From the NCBI RefSeq assembly GCF_000270245.1, contig NC_015635.1, forward strand, positions 3,596,001 through 3,660,000: a stretch of DNA of 64,000 bases, read 5' to 3'. Origin of the DNA: Microlunatus phosphovorus NM-1 (lineage in GTDB: Bacteria > Actinomycetota > Actinomycetes > Propionibacteriales > Propionibacteriaceae). The translations under genes and the position numbers were made by a program. The notes under the pieces are model-generated. The model made no database searches. It was not told where the DNA came from and saw nothing but the letters and a program-made list of their open reading frames with translations. Position 1 is the first letter of the stretch. The number at the start of each line of letters is the position of its first letter. Of this stretch, positions 25,211 to 33,225 are shown piece after piece.

Positions 25211-26212
25211 TCAGGCGCGGGCGTTCACCTCGTAGGAGGTGTTGATGGACTCGAAGAAGTTGACCAGCTCGAGGGTGTCGTTGGCCGCCGCCATCCACTT
25301 GGCCGGGTTGGCGACGCCGTACACCGGCTCGAAGCCGAGCTCCTCGAATCGCCGGTCGGCCAGGTATTTGACGTAGGTGTTGATGTAGTCCGCGTTCAGC
25401 CCGAGAATCCCGTTCGGCAACAGATCCCGGTTGTACGCCTCCTCCATCGCGACCGCGTCGATGATCATGTCCTGGATCTCCGCTGCGAACTCCTCCGTCG
25501 CGATGTCGGGATTCTCCTCCAGCACGGTCAAGATGAGGTTGATGCCGAACTTGAGGTGCAGACTCTCGTCCCGCACGATCCAGTCGATCAGCGAGCCGAA
25601 GTTGCGCAGCAGATTCCGCTGCCGGAACGACAGCGCCACCATGAAGCCGGAGTAGAACCAGATCCCCTCCAGAATCACGTTGTAGGCAACGAGATTCCGG
25701 ACGAAGTCCTGCTTGCCTGCCACGGTGGAGATGTCGAGGGTCTGCTCGGTCATCCGCTTGATGTAGCGGACCTCGAACTCCTCCTTCGCCGCCATCGAGG
25801 GCACCGTGACATGCGATTCGTAGGCCGCCGCCCGGTCAATCGGGAAGGTCTCCAACACATACTCGAATGCCATGCAGTGGTTGGCCTCCTCCCACATCTG
25901 CTTGGCGAGATAGAGGTGGCATTCCGCAGCATTGACGTACGGGTAGACCCCGAAGGCGAGAGCCTTGTTGACCAACAACTCATTCGGGTTGAAATAGCTC
26001 ATCAGGTGGGTGAGGGCGTGCCGCTCGTCCGGGCTCATCCGGGCGAAGTCGGACAGATCCTCGCCCAGCTGGACCTCGTGCGGGAACCAGGTGTTGGCCA
26101 CGGCCTGGTTGTAGAGGTCGTAGGCCCAGGGATAGGTGACCGGCTTGAGCAGCAGGCCTTCCTGGATGCCGGTGCCGAGGATGCGAGGGTTGGGGTTGGT
26201 GGTGCTGGTCAT
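25211..26212 (-). CDS. nrdB: Ribonucleotide reductase small subunit, apparent class Ic type
   Basis: The 333-residue R2 protein holds the dimetal cofactor that starts the radical. Ligand positions can be placed by spacing: E78 (NPNELLVNK), E109 and H112 (EEANHCMAFEY), E182 (ILEGIWFYSGF), E216 and H219 (RDESLHL). These intervals equal those of E. coli NrdB (84, 115/118, 204, 238/241). E78 replaces the usual Asp, and the residue four after H112, where the radical Tyr should be, is F116. Both changes are those of the Chlamydia-type class Ic R2, which uses Mn/Fe instead of a tyrosyl radical. It lies 103 bp after nrdA on the same strand. Confidence 0.94.
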   Translation of the reverse strand: MTSTTNPNPRILGTGIQEGLLLKPVTYPWAYDLYNQAVANTWFPHEVQLGEDLSDFARMSPDERHALTHLMSYFNPNELLVNKALAFGVYPYVNAAECHLYLAKQMWEEANHCMAFEYVLETFPIDRAAAYESHVTVPSMAAKEEFEVRYIKRMTEQTLDISTVAGKQDFVRNLVAYNVILEGIWFYSGFMVALSFRQRNLLRNFGSLIDWIVRDESLHLKFGINLILTVLEENPDIATEEFAAEIQDMIIDAVAMEEAYNRDLLPNGILGLNADYINTYVKYLADRRFEELGFEPVYGVANPAKWMAAANDTLELVNFFESINTSYEVNARA

Positions 26213-26315
26213 GATCAGATTCCTCTTCGAAGTTCGGTGACATTCGTGGGGGTCAAAAGGCCAAAACGCTGCGACACGCCGACATCCGCCCGCTGAGCCG
26301 CAGGTTCGTCACGAC

Positions 26316-28946
26316 TCACTGGCACGAGTCACATTGCAGGCGCTCTTGGGGGTCGGTAGGGCAGGTGTCGACGAGATCGAGCGCCGGAATGACCGGCGCG
26401 GCGGTCACCGTCGGGACTGCGGGCGCAGGCGTGACTGCGGGCGCGGGCGTGATGGCCGGCGCAGGTGTGATGGCCGGCGCAGGCGCCGGCCGGCGGGCGG
26501 CGCCGAAGCCGCGACGACCCGGTCCACCGCTGCCGGAGGTCGGCCGCAGCTCCGCTGCCTTGTTCACCTTGACCGTGGCCTGCTCAGCCTGGTGCCGCGG
26601 CTTCATGTGCAGGTAATAGGTGGTCTTCACCCCGAGGTCCCAAGCCGCCTGGTAGAGGTCGACCATGGTCGAGATGTCCCGGTCGGCCAGGTAGATGTTG
26701 CGGCTGATCGCCTGGTCGATCCACTTCTGCGCCCGCGCCGCGACGTGCAGGAACGCGTACGGGGACAGTTGGAAGGAGGTCCGGTAGATCGCCGCCAGTT
26801 CCTCTGGGATCCCGTCTATCTCAGACAGATCGCCCTGGTGACGCAGCAGATCCTCGCGGACCTGCTCCCACAGCCCGCGTGCCTTCAGATCGGCGACCAG
26901 ATTGCGGTTCACCTCGAGGAACTTGCCGGCCGAGGTGGAGCGGCTGAAGATCTGGCTGAACTGGGGGTCGATGCCGGGCGTGGTGCCGGCAACGAGACCA
27001 ATCGAGGCGGTCGGAGCGATCGCCAGCAGGGTGGCGTTGCGCATGCCACCTGCCACCTTGCTACGCAGCGCCTCCCAGTTCATCCGGGCGGTCTTGTCCA
27101 CGGTCAACGGTGTGCCACGATCGGCGGCCAGCACCTCGAGAGTGTCGATCGGCACCATGCCCTTCGACCAGCGGGAACCGGCAAAGTTCGGATAGCTGCC
27201 GCGCTCCCTGGCCAGGTCGGCGCTGGCGTCGATGGCGTGGAAGCTGACGAACTCCATCAGCTCGTCGATCAGGTCGTAGGCGGCCTCGCTCTCGTAGCTG
27301 AGACCGAGCCGCTCGACGATGTCGGTGAAGCCCATCACGCCCAGGCCGACTGCACGGTTCTGGTCATTGGAGTGCTCCGACTCCGGCACCGAGGAGATGG
27401 TGATGTCGATCAGGTTGTCGAGCTGACGTACCGCGGAGCGGGCCGAGGCACGGAGCCGGTCCCAGTCGAGCTGAAGCAAGCCGTCGACCTCGACCAGATG
27501 CCGGGAGAGGTTGATGGAGGCCAGGTTGCAGACGGCGACGTTCTCCCGATCCTGTGGCAGGCAGACCTCGGTGCACAGGTTGGACAGGTGAATCGTCCCG
27601 GTGTTGTTGTTCAGGGCCCGGGTGTTGATCGTGTCCTTCCAGATCAGCCACGGGTGCGAGGTGGTCTGCAGCGAGATCAGGATCGACTGGAACTGCTCGC
27701 GCGCCCTCATCTTCTTGAAACGGTGGATGGTGCCGGCCTCGGCCATCGCGACGTACTCGGCGTAGCGAGTGGAGAACGCGGAGCCGTAGAGCTCGACCAG
27801 GTCGGGGGTCTCCAGCGGATCGAAGAGATACCAGTCGGCATCGTCACGGACCCGCTTCATGAACTCGTCGGAGATCCACACCGCGGTGTTGGCGGTCCGG
27901 GTACGCCGGTAGGGGTCACCGGAGTTCTGCCGCAGGTCGAGGAACTGGGCGAAGTCGAGGTGCCAGTTCTCCAGGTAGAAGCACAGTGCGCCGAACTTCT
28001 TGCCGCCCCGGGAGACCGCCCGCAGCGTCGAGTCGATGGTGTGCATGAACGGGATCGGTCCGGTCGAGGTCGTGTTGTTGGACCGGATCGGCGAGCCCTC
28101 GCTGCGCAGCTTGGTGACCGACAGCCCGATGCCACCGGTGCCTTTGGTGAGCCACATGACATCGCGAACCGACTTCGCGATGTGCTCGATCTCGTCCTCC
28201 ATCTGCATCACGAAGCAGTTGGAGAGCTGGGCGTACGAGGTGCCGGCGTTGACCAGGGTCGAGCCCGCCGCGAGGTAGTCCAGCCGCGACATCTTGTCGT
28301 AGAAGCCGAGCGCAGCTTCGGTGGGATCGTCCTCGTTGAGCGCCAGACCCATGGAGACCCGCATCCAGAAGAACTGCGGCACCTCGAGCGAGCGCTTCTT
28401 GCCGGTGCTGGTCGCCTGGTCGGTCAGCATGTAGCGGGTCCGCATGGTCTGCACGCCGATGTAGCGCAACAGGTCGTCGCGGGTGGGATCCAGGGCCGCG
28501 GCAAGTCGGTCCAGATCGAACAGCTCGGCCAGTCGGGAGTCGAGCATGCCGCGGTTCACGGCCTGCTCGATGTAGCCGCCGAAGTAGTCCCGATGCAGCA
28601 GCGCGATCGTCTCCTCGACCGCCTCGCCGAACAGGTCGTGGGTCTGGCCGAACACCTGCTTGTAGAGGGTTTTCACCAGCAGCCGGGCGGCGATCGTGTC
28701 GTACGCCGGGTCGTCCTTCACGTTCTGCAGCGCGACCTGGATGACCGCCTCGTCCAGCTGCTCGGTGGTGATCTGGTCGAACAGCACGATCTCCAGCTCC
28801 GAGCAGATCTGGGTGGTCCGCTCGATCGCCTCCTCCAACCCGCGGGCGGCCGCTGAGATCGACTCCGCGATCTCATAGCCGTCGTACGGCTCCAGGGAGC
28901 CGTCACGCTTGCGGACCCGGATGGTGGCGGCAGTGGATGTGGTCAT
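26316..28946 (-). CDS. nrdA: Ribonucleotide reductase large subunit (class I)
   Basis: The start is ATG 28946, preceded by GAGGGGATC. The 876-residue catalytic subunit reduces ribonucleoside diphosphates. It has an N-terminal ATP-cone (IRVRKRDGSLEPYDGYEIAE), the cysteine of LSNCFVMQ, the active-site loop HLSNLCTEVCLP with its Cys and Glu, the partner Cys in AVCNLASINLS, and the C-terminal redox tail CDSCQ. Between the fold and this tail is an unusual Ala/Pro-rich linker with repeated PAPAIT/PAPAVT units encoded by an 18-bp tandem repeat. It precedes nrdB; transcription is apparently controlled by NrdR boxes and a cobalamin riboswitch. Confidence 0.97.
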   Translation of the reverse strand: MTTSTAATIRVRKRDGSLEPYDGYEIAESISAAARGLEEAIERTTQICSELEIVLFDQITTEQLDEAVIQVALQNVKDDPAYDTIAARLLVKTLYKQVFGQTHDLFGEAVEETIALLHRDYFGGYIEQAVNRGMLDSRLAELFDLDRLAAALDPTRDDLLRYIGVQTMRTRYMLTDQATSTGKKRSLEVPQFFWMRVSMGLALNEDDPTEAALGFYDKMSRLDYLAAGSTLVNAGTSYAQLSNCFVMQMEDEIEHIAKSVRDVMWLTKGTGGIGLSVTKLRSEGSPIRSNNTTSTGPIPFMHTIDSTLRAVSRGGKKFGALCFYLENWHLDFAQFLDLRQNSGDPYRRTRTANTAVWISDEFMKRVRDDADWYLFDPLETPDLVELYGSAFSTRYAEYVAMAEAGTIHRFKKMRAREQFQSILISLQTTSHPWLIWKDTINTRALNNNTGTIHLSNLCTEVCLPQDRENVAVCNLASINLSRHLVEVDGLLQLDWDRLRASARSAVRQLDNLIDITISSVPESEHSNDQNRAVGLGVMGFTDIVERLGLSYESEAAYDLIDELMEFVSFHAIDASADLARERGSYPNFAGSRWSKGMVPIDTLEVLAADRGTPLTVDKTARMNWEALRSKVAGGMRNATLLAIAPTASIGLVAGTTPGIDPQFSQIFSRSTSAGKFLEVNRNLVADLKARGLWEQVREDLLRHQGDLSEIDGIPEELAAIYRTSFQLSPYAFLHVAARAQKWIDQAISRNIYLADRDISTMVDLYQAAWDLGVKTTYYLHMKPRHQAEQATVKVNKAAELRPTSGSGGPGRRGFGAARRPAPAPAITPAPAITPAPAVTPAPAVPTVTAAPVIPALDLVDTCPTDPQERLQCDSCQ
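26418..26489 (-). repeat. Four tandem 18-bp units encoding the NrdA Ala/Pro linker
   Basis: Units at 26418-26435, 26436-26453, 26454-26471 and 26472-26489 are near-identical GGC-rich 18-mers. They encode a six-residue Ala/Pro pattern (ITPAPA type) between the NrdA body and its redox-active C-terminal tail. Copy number could vary without breaking the frame. Confidence 0.85.
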
Positions 28947-29099
28947 GAGATCCCCTCGTTCCAGACGCAGTGAGTTGCCCGCGATCAAGCGAGAGGTACG
29001 GCGAACCGGGCCTGACCCTGAGGGGTCGGCGGCCGAGGTCGTCGCTGGCCCTCCCACGAGGCCACGGACGCACGCCCGTGGAGTCGGTCCACGAGCGAT

Positions 29100-29275
29100 A
29101 GCGGGCAGGTCTTCGGACTTGCGAGCTGCGCGTACGCGCCCGATCGGACGAGCACGCGGGGCCTACTGACCGTCGCTTCCCGGGATCACTCCCAGTGCTG
29201 ATGACGGCGGTCGTTCTCGCTCACCGCTGCGGGGCAGTTCCGGTCTCACACCGGATTCCCTCTTACGACGACCAC
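29100..29275 (-). promoter_or_regulatory. Cobalamin riboswitch upstream of nrdAB
   Basis: Read on the minus strand, the segment contains the consecutive conserved boxes of the cobalamin riboswitch: GAGGGAATCCGGTGTGAGA, CCGGAACTGCCCCGCAGCGG, GTCAGTAGGCC and CGAAGACCTGCC. It lies about 150 bp before nrdA in the sense orientation. In Streptomyces coelicolor a riboswitch of this type shuts down the B12-independent class I enzyme when cobalamin is available to the class II enzyme NrdJ. Boundaries are approximate; the expression platform would lie between 28947 and 29100. Confidence 0.92.
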
Positions 29276-29308
29276 TCTGGCTGAGCGGCCGAACCAGCTA
29301 CGTCGACC

Positions 29309-29352
29309 ACCATATCTGGTGATTGCCCGTTTGTAACTACCCAGATGTAGTT
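29309..29352. promoter_or_regulatory. Tandem NrdR-like boxes in the nrdAB promoter
   Basis: Two related dyads, ACCATATCTGGT (29309-29320) and ACCCAGATGTAGTT (29339-29352), start 30 bp apart, close to the three-turn spacing of paired NrdR boxes. On the minus strand, TTACAA and TATGGT are separated by 16 bp across this area and could be the nrdAB promoter. NrdR is an ATP/dATP-sensing repressor of ribonucleotide reductase operons. Confidence 0.6.
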
Positions 29353-29354
29353 TC

Positions 29355-29411
29355 TTGAGATCCGCACGACACTCTTCTGATATTGATTGGCCAGCCAGTC
29401 ACATGACTGGC
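29355..29411 (+). promoter_or_regulatory. Promoter and operator palindrome of the nucleotidyltransferase/HEPN pair
   Basis: TTGAGA (29355-29360) and TGATAT (29378-29383) are separated by 17 bp. Downstream, 29394-29411 form the dyad GCCAGTCA-CA-TGACTGGC, followed by a half-similar ACTAGTCAT just before the ATG at 29423. This is the placement expected for an autoregulatory site of a toxin-antitoxin operon. Confidence 0.6.
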
Positions 29412-29422
29412 ACACTAGTCAT

Positions 29423-30016
29423 ATGTACTTCAGCGAACCTTTCGGCGGAGTCGTGCCAGGAGCCCGAGGGGCCGTCCTTGCCGCTTTGATGCGCACCGGC
29501 ACCCCGATGACCGGACGGCAGATCCATGGCCTGCTCGCGGACCGATATAGCTTGTGGACCGTTCAGCAGGCCCTCAAGGAGAGCGCCCAACTGGGTTTGA
29601 CCAGCACCGCCGTGGTTGGTCGAGCGGGCGTGCATTCGATCAACGAAGACCATGTCGCGATAGTCGCGCTGCGCAGGTTGCTGAGCCCGATCGACAACCT
29701 CGCCGATGTCGTGCGCGATGCCTGCGAGGACGATATCCAGGCGGTGATCCTCTTCGGCTCTGTAGCTCGTGGCGAGGCGCAGCCCGCAAGCGACGTCGAC
29801 CTGGCCGTCATCGCTCCACCAACCTGGGACGGGAGAATCCGACTAGAGGATGCCGTGAGGTCGCGACTCGGCAACGAGTGCGACATCATCCACCTGAGCA
29901 TGGAGCAGTTCCTCGCGCAGCCCACCCGTCGTGAGCCGGTGGTAGCCGAGATCCTCCGTGATGGGATTGCCCTCCTCGGCGAAGTCCCACGTGCCGACCT
30001 GCGGAGTGCCTCATGA
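29423..30016 (+). CDS. Nucleotidyltransferase (MNT-type) with N-terminal winged helix
   Basis: The ~197-residue protein has an N-terminal winged-helix-like part (VLAALMRTGTPMTGRQIHGLL, residues ~15-60) and a minimal nucleotidyltransferase domain. The latter carries the hallmark GSVARGEAQPASDVDLAV (~residue 112; pattern G-S-x(2)-R-G-x(5)-S-D-x-D-L) and a third acidic residue in ECDIIHLS. I chose ATG 29423 (MYFSEPFGG) over an upstream in-frame start because it follows the palindrome. Its stop overlaps the HEPN gene start by 4 bp. Such pairs act as toxin-antitoxin systems in which the MNT protein modifies the HEPN toxin. Confidence 0.85.
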   Translation: MYFSEPFGGVVPGARGAVLAALMRTGTPMTGRQIHGLLADRYSLWTVQQALKESAQLGLTSTAVVGRAGVHSINEDHVAIVALRRLLSPIDNLADVVRDACEDDIQAVILFGSVARGEAQPASDVDLAVIAPPTWDGRIRLEDAVRSRLGNECDIIHLSMEQFLAQPTRREPVVAEILRDGIALLGEVPRADLRSAS

Positions 30017-30411
30017 CGGGAGAGCACCGGGCGTATGCGAGGAATTTCCTGACCAAAGCCGAGGACTACCTCGCCTCCGCCGAGGACAACCTCACCATGG
30101 AACGCCCGACTCCAGCCGCCGGAGACGCCATCCACGCTGGAATCAGCGCCAAGGACGCGACCGTCACGGCACTGACTGGGATGACAAGCAAGGGGCAGAA
30201 CCACGCCACCGCCGCAAAGGAACTCAGGCAGGCGCTCGGACGTCGCAACGACGCGAGTGCCGCCGAACGTGCCTTACGCGAGTTGCTGTCATCCAAGGCA
30301 GAAGTCGAGTACGGAACGACGCTGATCACCCTCGTGAAAGCGGAGGCTTTGGTCCGCCGAGCGCGAACCCTCGTTGAACTCGCGAGGCAGATCACGCTTC
30401 TGGGCCACTGA
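30013..30411 (+). CDS. HEPN-domain-like protein, partner of the nucleotidyltransferase
   Basis: The 132-residue all-helical protein follows the MNT gene with a 4-bp overlap. The helix pattern and the AAGDAIHAGISAKDATVTAL and SSKAEVEYGTTLIT segments are HEPN-like. The catalytic R-x(4-6)-H motif of RNase HEPN toxins is not evident, so it may be a non-nucleolytic variant or the assignment may be at superfamily level only. The coupled position is the main support for function. Confidence 0.7.
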   Translation: MTGEHRAYARNFLTKAEDYLASAEDNLTMERPTPAAGDAIHAGISAKDATVTALTGMTSKGQNHATAAKELRQALGRRNDASAAERALRELLSSKAEVEYGTTLITLVKAEALVRRARTLVELARQITLLGH

Positions 30412-30426
30412 GACCTGGAGCCCTCT

Positions 30427-30582
30427 TCAGATCCGGCTGATGGCTTCGAGGTCGAGGGTGATGGGTGTGCCGCAGGCGGCCACGTGGACTGCCCCGGTGT
30501 AGTCGCCCTGTCGGTCATAGAGCCCGAGATCGTTGAGCGTGTAGATCGACAAGGTCGTGGCGCCAACTGCCACGTGGCTCAT
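30427..30582 (-). CDS. Small hypothetical protein (51 residues) with strong ribosome binding site
   Basis: The frame MSHVAVGATTLSIYTLNDLG... encodes 51 residues ending ITLDLEAISRI. Its ATG at 30582 is preceded by GCGGAGGGTGG at good spacing. It lies on the same strand as dgt, downstream of palindrome copy B, and converges with the HEPN gene. The composition (beta-strand-like alternation, one Cys) looks like a genuine small protein. I do not recognise a family. Confidence 0.5.
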   Translation of the reverse strand: MSHVAVGATTLSIYTLNDLGLYDRQGDYTGAVHVAACGTPITLDLEAISRI

Positions 30583-30663
30583 CGGTTCACCACCCTCCGC
30601 TCGACGCCCTCGACTCCACGGCCAAGTCGCCGGCCGCCTCCAATTCCCGGGCCATTCGCGACC

Positions 30664-30707
30664 TATGGATGATGTCATCCCCGATGTCGGGGATGGCATC
30701 ATCCATA
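30664..30707. repeat. Intergenic palindrome, copy B (21-bp arms, 2-nt loop)
   Basis: Arms at 30664-30684 and 30687-30707 pair over 21 bp with one T-G wobble around the loop TG. The outer TATGGAT/ATCCATA and inner ATCCCCGA/TCGGGGAT blocks are identical to copy A at 10229-10272. The six variable stem pairs between them differ in compensatory fashion. In the TG-loop orientation both copies are followed by ACTC. Confidence 0.85.
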
Positions 30708-30734
30708 ACTCTTACGTCCGCCCATCCGGGCAAC

Positions 30735-31865
30735 TCAACTCGCTGGTGGCAGCCGATCGGGGTCCCAGCCAAGCTCGGCGATGGCCCGGTCGAAGGCGTA
30801 GCGATCGGTCATCCCGGCCACGTAGGCGACCGCGGCCCGCACCCGGTCGTCGGCCGGAACGTCGAACGCGGCCGGCGACGGCATCCGGTCGGGCTGCTCG
30901 ACATAGAACTCCACCAAGGCCCGGAGCACCTCGACCACCGCCCGCGACTGCGCCAGGGAGGCTGGACGGACATAGATCCGCTCGTAGTTGAACGCCCGCA
31001 AGACGGCGAGCGCCGAGGCCTCGGCAGGTTCCATGCCGACCTCGCCATAGCGGTCGACCGCGTGGATGGCGGCCCTGATGAAGGTCCGCAACTGGTCCCG
31101 ACGGGTGCGACCACAGATCTCCGCGACCTCGGCCGGGATGTCGGCCTCGGCCACGATCCCGGCATGGACGGCGTCCTCGAGATCGTGCGCGCAGTAGGCG
31201 ATCCGGTCGGCCCAGCTGACGATCTCCCCTTCGATGGTGCTCGGCGCGGGCCGGGACCAGGAGTGGTTGCGGATCCCGTCGAGCGTCTCCAGGCACAGGT
31301 TCAACGGGGCGAGCACGACATCGGCTCCCCACGGCCCATGGTCATACCCCTCCGGGATGAACGCGTCGAACGCCTCCTCGCTCGCATGTCCACCGGGACC
31401 GTGACCACAATCGTGACCGAGCGCGATCGCGTCGACGAGAGCGACGTTAGCGCCGATCCCCCGGGCGATCGAGGTCGCGACCTGGGCTACTTCGATGGCG
31501 TGGGTGAGCCGAGTCCGCTGGTGGTCGCGTGGGTAGACGACCACCTGAGTCTTGCCGGCAAGCCGCCGGAAAGCAGTCGAGTGGACGATCCGGTCCCGGT
31601 CTCGCTCGAAACAGGTGCGTTCCGGATCGGGAGACTCCGGGCGTGCCCGGGTGCCGGCGCCGCGGCCACGCGTCGCCTCCGGACGAAGGAGCAGGTCCTC
31701 CCACTCCTCTCGCCGCTCGCGGGGGAGCACCGGACCGGGACCGGTCAGCGCATGGGAGGTGGCATGGGCACGGACCAGGTGCGTACCCGCGTGTCCCTGC
31801 ATCGTGGCCGCCCACTGCTGGGCACGCTCGGAGATATCTCGTTCGCCGGGGCGCTGCTCAGCCAC
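30735..31865 (-). CDS. dgt: Deoxyguanosinetriphosphate triphosphohydrolase-like HD protein
   Basis: The ~376-residue HD-domain enzyme hydrolyses dNTPs to deoxynucleosides and triphosphate. Metal ligands are seen in TRLTHAIEVAQVA and in LGHDCGHGPGGHASEEAF; FRRLAGKTQVV is the usual entry segment. I take GTG 31865 (VAEQRPGERD) as the start, overlapping the dusB stop by 8 bp; the frame stays open upstream but would mirror dusB. The dusB-dgt order and the nearness of dnaG in the wider neighbourhood match other actinobacteria. Confidence 0.93.
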   Translation of the reverse strand: MAEQRPGERDISERAQQWAATMQGHAGTHLVRAHATSHALTGPGPVLPRERREEWEDLLLRPEATRGRGAGTRARPESPDPERTCFERDRDRIVHSTAFRRLAGKTQVVVYPRDHQRTRLTHAIEVAQVATSIARGIGANVALVDAIALGHDCGHGPGGHASEEAFDAFIPEGYDHGPWGADVVLAPLNLCLETLDGIRNHSWSRPAPSTIEGEIVSWADRIAYCAHDLEDAVHAGIVAEADIPAEVAEICGRTRRDQLRTFIRAAIHAVDRYGEVGMEPAEASALAVLRAFNYERIYVRPASLAQSRAVVEVLRALVEFYVEQPDRMPSPAAFDVPADDRVRAAVAYVAGMTDRYAFDRAIAELGWDPDRLPPAS

Positions 31866-33075
31866 CGGACACCCCGATCTCGGCATCAGCCAGCTCCAGA
31901 TCGACCGCCAGCGGATCGTCCAGCCAGTGCTCGGGCAGCGCGACCTTGGCCCGTGGAGAGCCTTGCCGACCGCGCGGCAGTCCCAGCTCGCCGACCGGAA
32001 ATGCCGCCGCCGGGTCCAGCAGAGCCAAGGTGTCATCGAGCTCGTCGAAGCCCGCCACCAGCCCCAGCGCGCGACGGACTTCACCACCGACCGGGAAACC
32101 CTTGAGATACCAGGCCATGTGCTTGCGCATCTCGCGCAGCCCATGGTGTTCGTCGCTGTAGCCCACCAGCAGCTCAGCGTGCCGTCTGATCATGGAGGCC
32201 ACCTCGCCCAAGGTCGGCAACGTCTTGGAGGCGAAGCCGGCAAAGGCATCGACGAGGTCACGGAACAGCCATGGCCGCCCCAGGCAGCCGCGCCCGATCA
32301 CCACTCCGTCGGCTCCGGTCTGCCGCACCATCTCCAGCGCGTCCGCAGCCTCCCAGATGTCGCCATTGCCCAGCACCGGGATCGACACGCTCTGCTTCAG
32401 CGCGGCGATCGCCGCCCAATCGGCCTCACCCGCATAGGCCTGCTGCACCGTCCGACCATGCAGCGCGATCGCCGCGCAACCCGCCTGCTCGGCGATCCGG
32501 CCGGCGTCGAGATAGGTCTGGTGATCATCGTCGATGCCGATCCGGGTCTTCATCGTCACCGGGACGCCATGCGGGCTGGCCGCCGCAACCACCGAGGTCA
32601 GGATCGACTCCAGCCAACGCCGCTTGTAGGGCAGGGCCCCTCCCCCGCCCTTGCGGGTCACCTTCGGCACCGGGCAACCGAAGTTGAGGTCGACATGGTC
32701 GACCTCATGCTCGGTGATCAAGATCTCGGTCGCCCGGCCCATGATCGCCGGGTCGACGCCGTACAGCTGGACCGAACGGACCTTCTCCCCGGGATCGAAC
32801 TGCAGCATGCCCAGCGACTTGCGGTCCCCCTCGACAATCCCCCGGCTGGTGATCATCTCGCAGACGAACAGCCCGGCCTGACCACCCGCAGGCACCGCCC
32901 CGGCCTCCGCCTGCTCCCGGCACAACTGCCGGTACGCCGCATTCGTCACCCCCGCCATCGGCGCCAGAATCACCGGCGTATCGACCGCCAACGAACCCAG
33001 CCGCAACCCGAATCCGCCTGCCGCACGCTCCGAAAGCGCCACACCACCATCAGTCCACCCGCCCACCACCGTCAC
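31858..33075 (-). CDS. dusB: tRNA dihydrouridine synthase
   Basis: The ~405-residue flavoenzyme reduces uridines in tRNA. It has VILAPMAGVTNAAYRQLC near the start, the catalytic Cys in DLNFGCPVPKVTRKGGGGAL, TMKTRIGIDDDH, and the phosphate-binding GNGDIWEAADA and GRGCLGRPWLF segments. The start is uncertain: I use GTG 33075, 35 residues before VILAPMAG. A GTG near 33179 and a TTG near 33209 are also in frame. It lies between glyS and dgt on the same strand, with a 104-bp palindrome between it and glyS. Confidence 0.92.
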   Translation of the reverse strand: MTVVGGWTDGGVALSERAAGGFGLRLGSLAVDTPVILAPMAGVTNAAYRQLCREQAEAGAVPAGGQAGLFVCEMITSRGIVEGDRKSLGMLQFDPGEKVRSVQLYGVDPAIMGRATEILITEHEVDHVDLNFGCPVPKVTRKGGGGALPYKRRWLESILTSVVAAASPHGVPVTMKTRIGIDDDHQTYLDAGRIAEQAGCAAIALHGRTVQQAYAGEADWAAIAALKQSVSIPVLGNGDIWEAADALEMVRQTGADGVVIGRGCLGRPWLFRDLVDAFAGFASKTLPTLGEVASMIRRHAELLVGYSDEHHGLREMRKHMAWYLKGFPVGGEVRRALGLVAGFDELDDTLALLDPAAAFPVGELGLPRGRQGSPRAKVALPEHWLDDPLAVDLELADAEIGVSGG

Positions 33076-33225
33076 ATCCGAACGAGCCGCACCACCATTC
33101 AGGCCCCCCAAGACCGCCGAGCGCGACGCCGCAGGATCGGGTGCGGCCGACAAGGTCACCGAGGATCTGGCGACATCCACACCCGGCTGCTGATCTTGGT
33201 CACTCAACCCAACGTTGACCGCCAA

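Noticed and set aside
26334-28856. Very long open frame antisense to nrdA (about 840 codons)
   Set aside because: It is the mirror of a GC3-rich gene, has no ribosome binding site and no recognisable motif. Similar long mirror frames occur opposite the deacylase, nrdB and DUF4012 genes.
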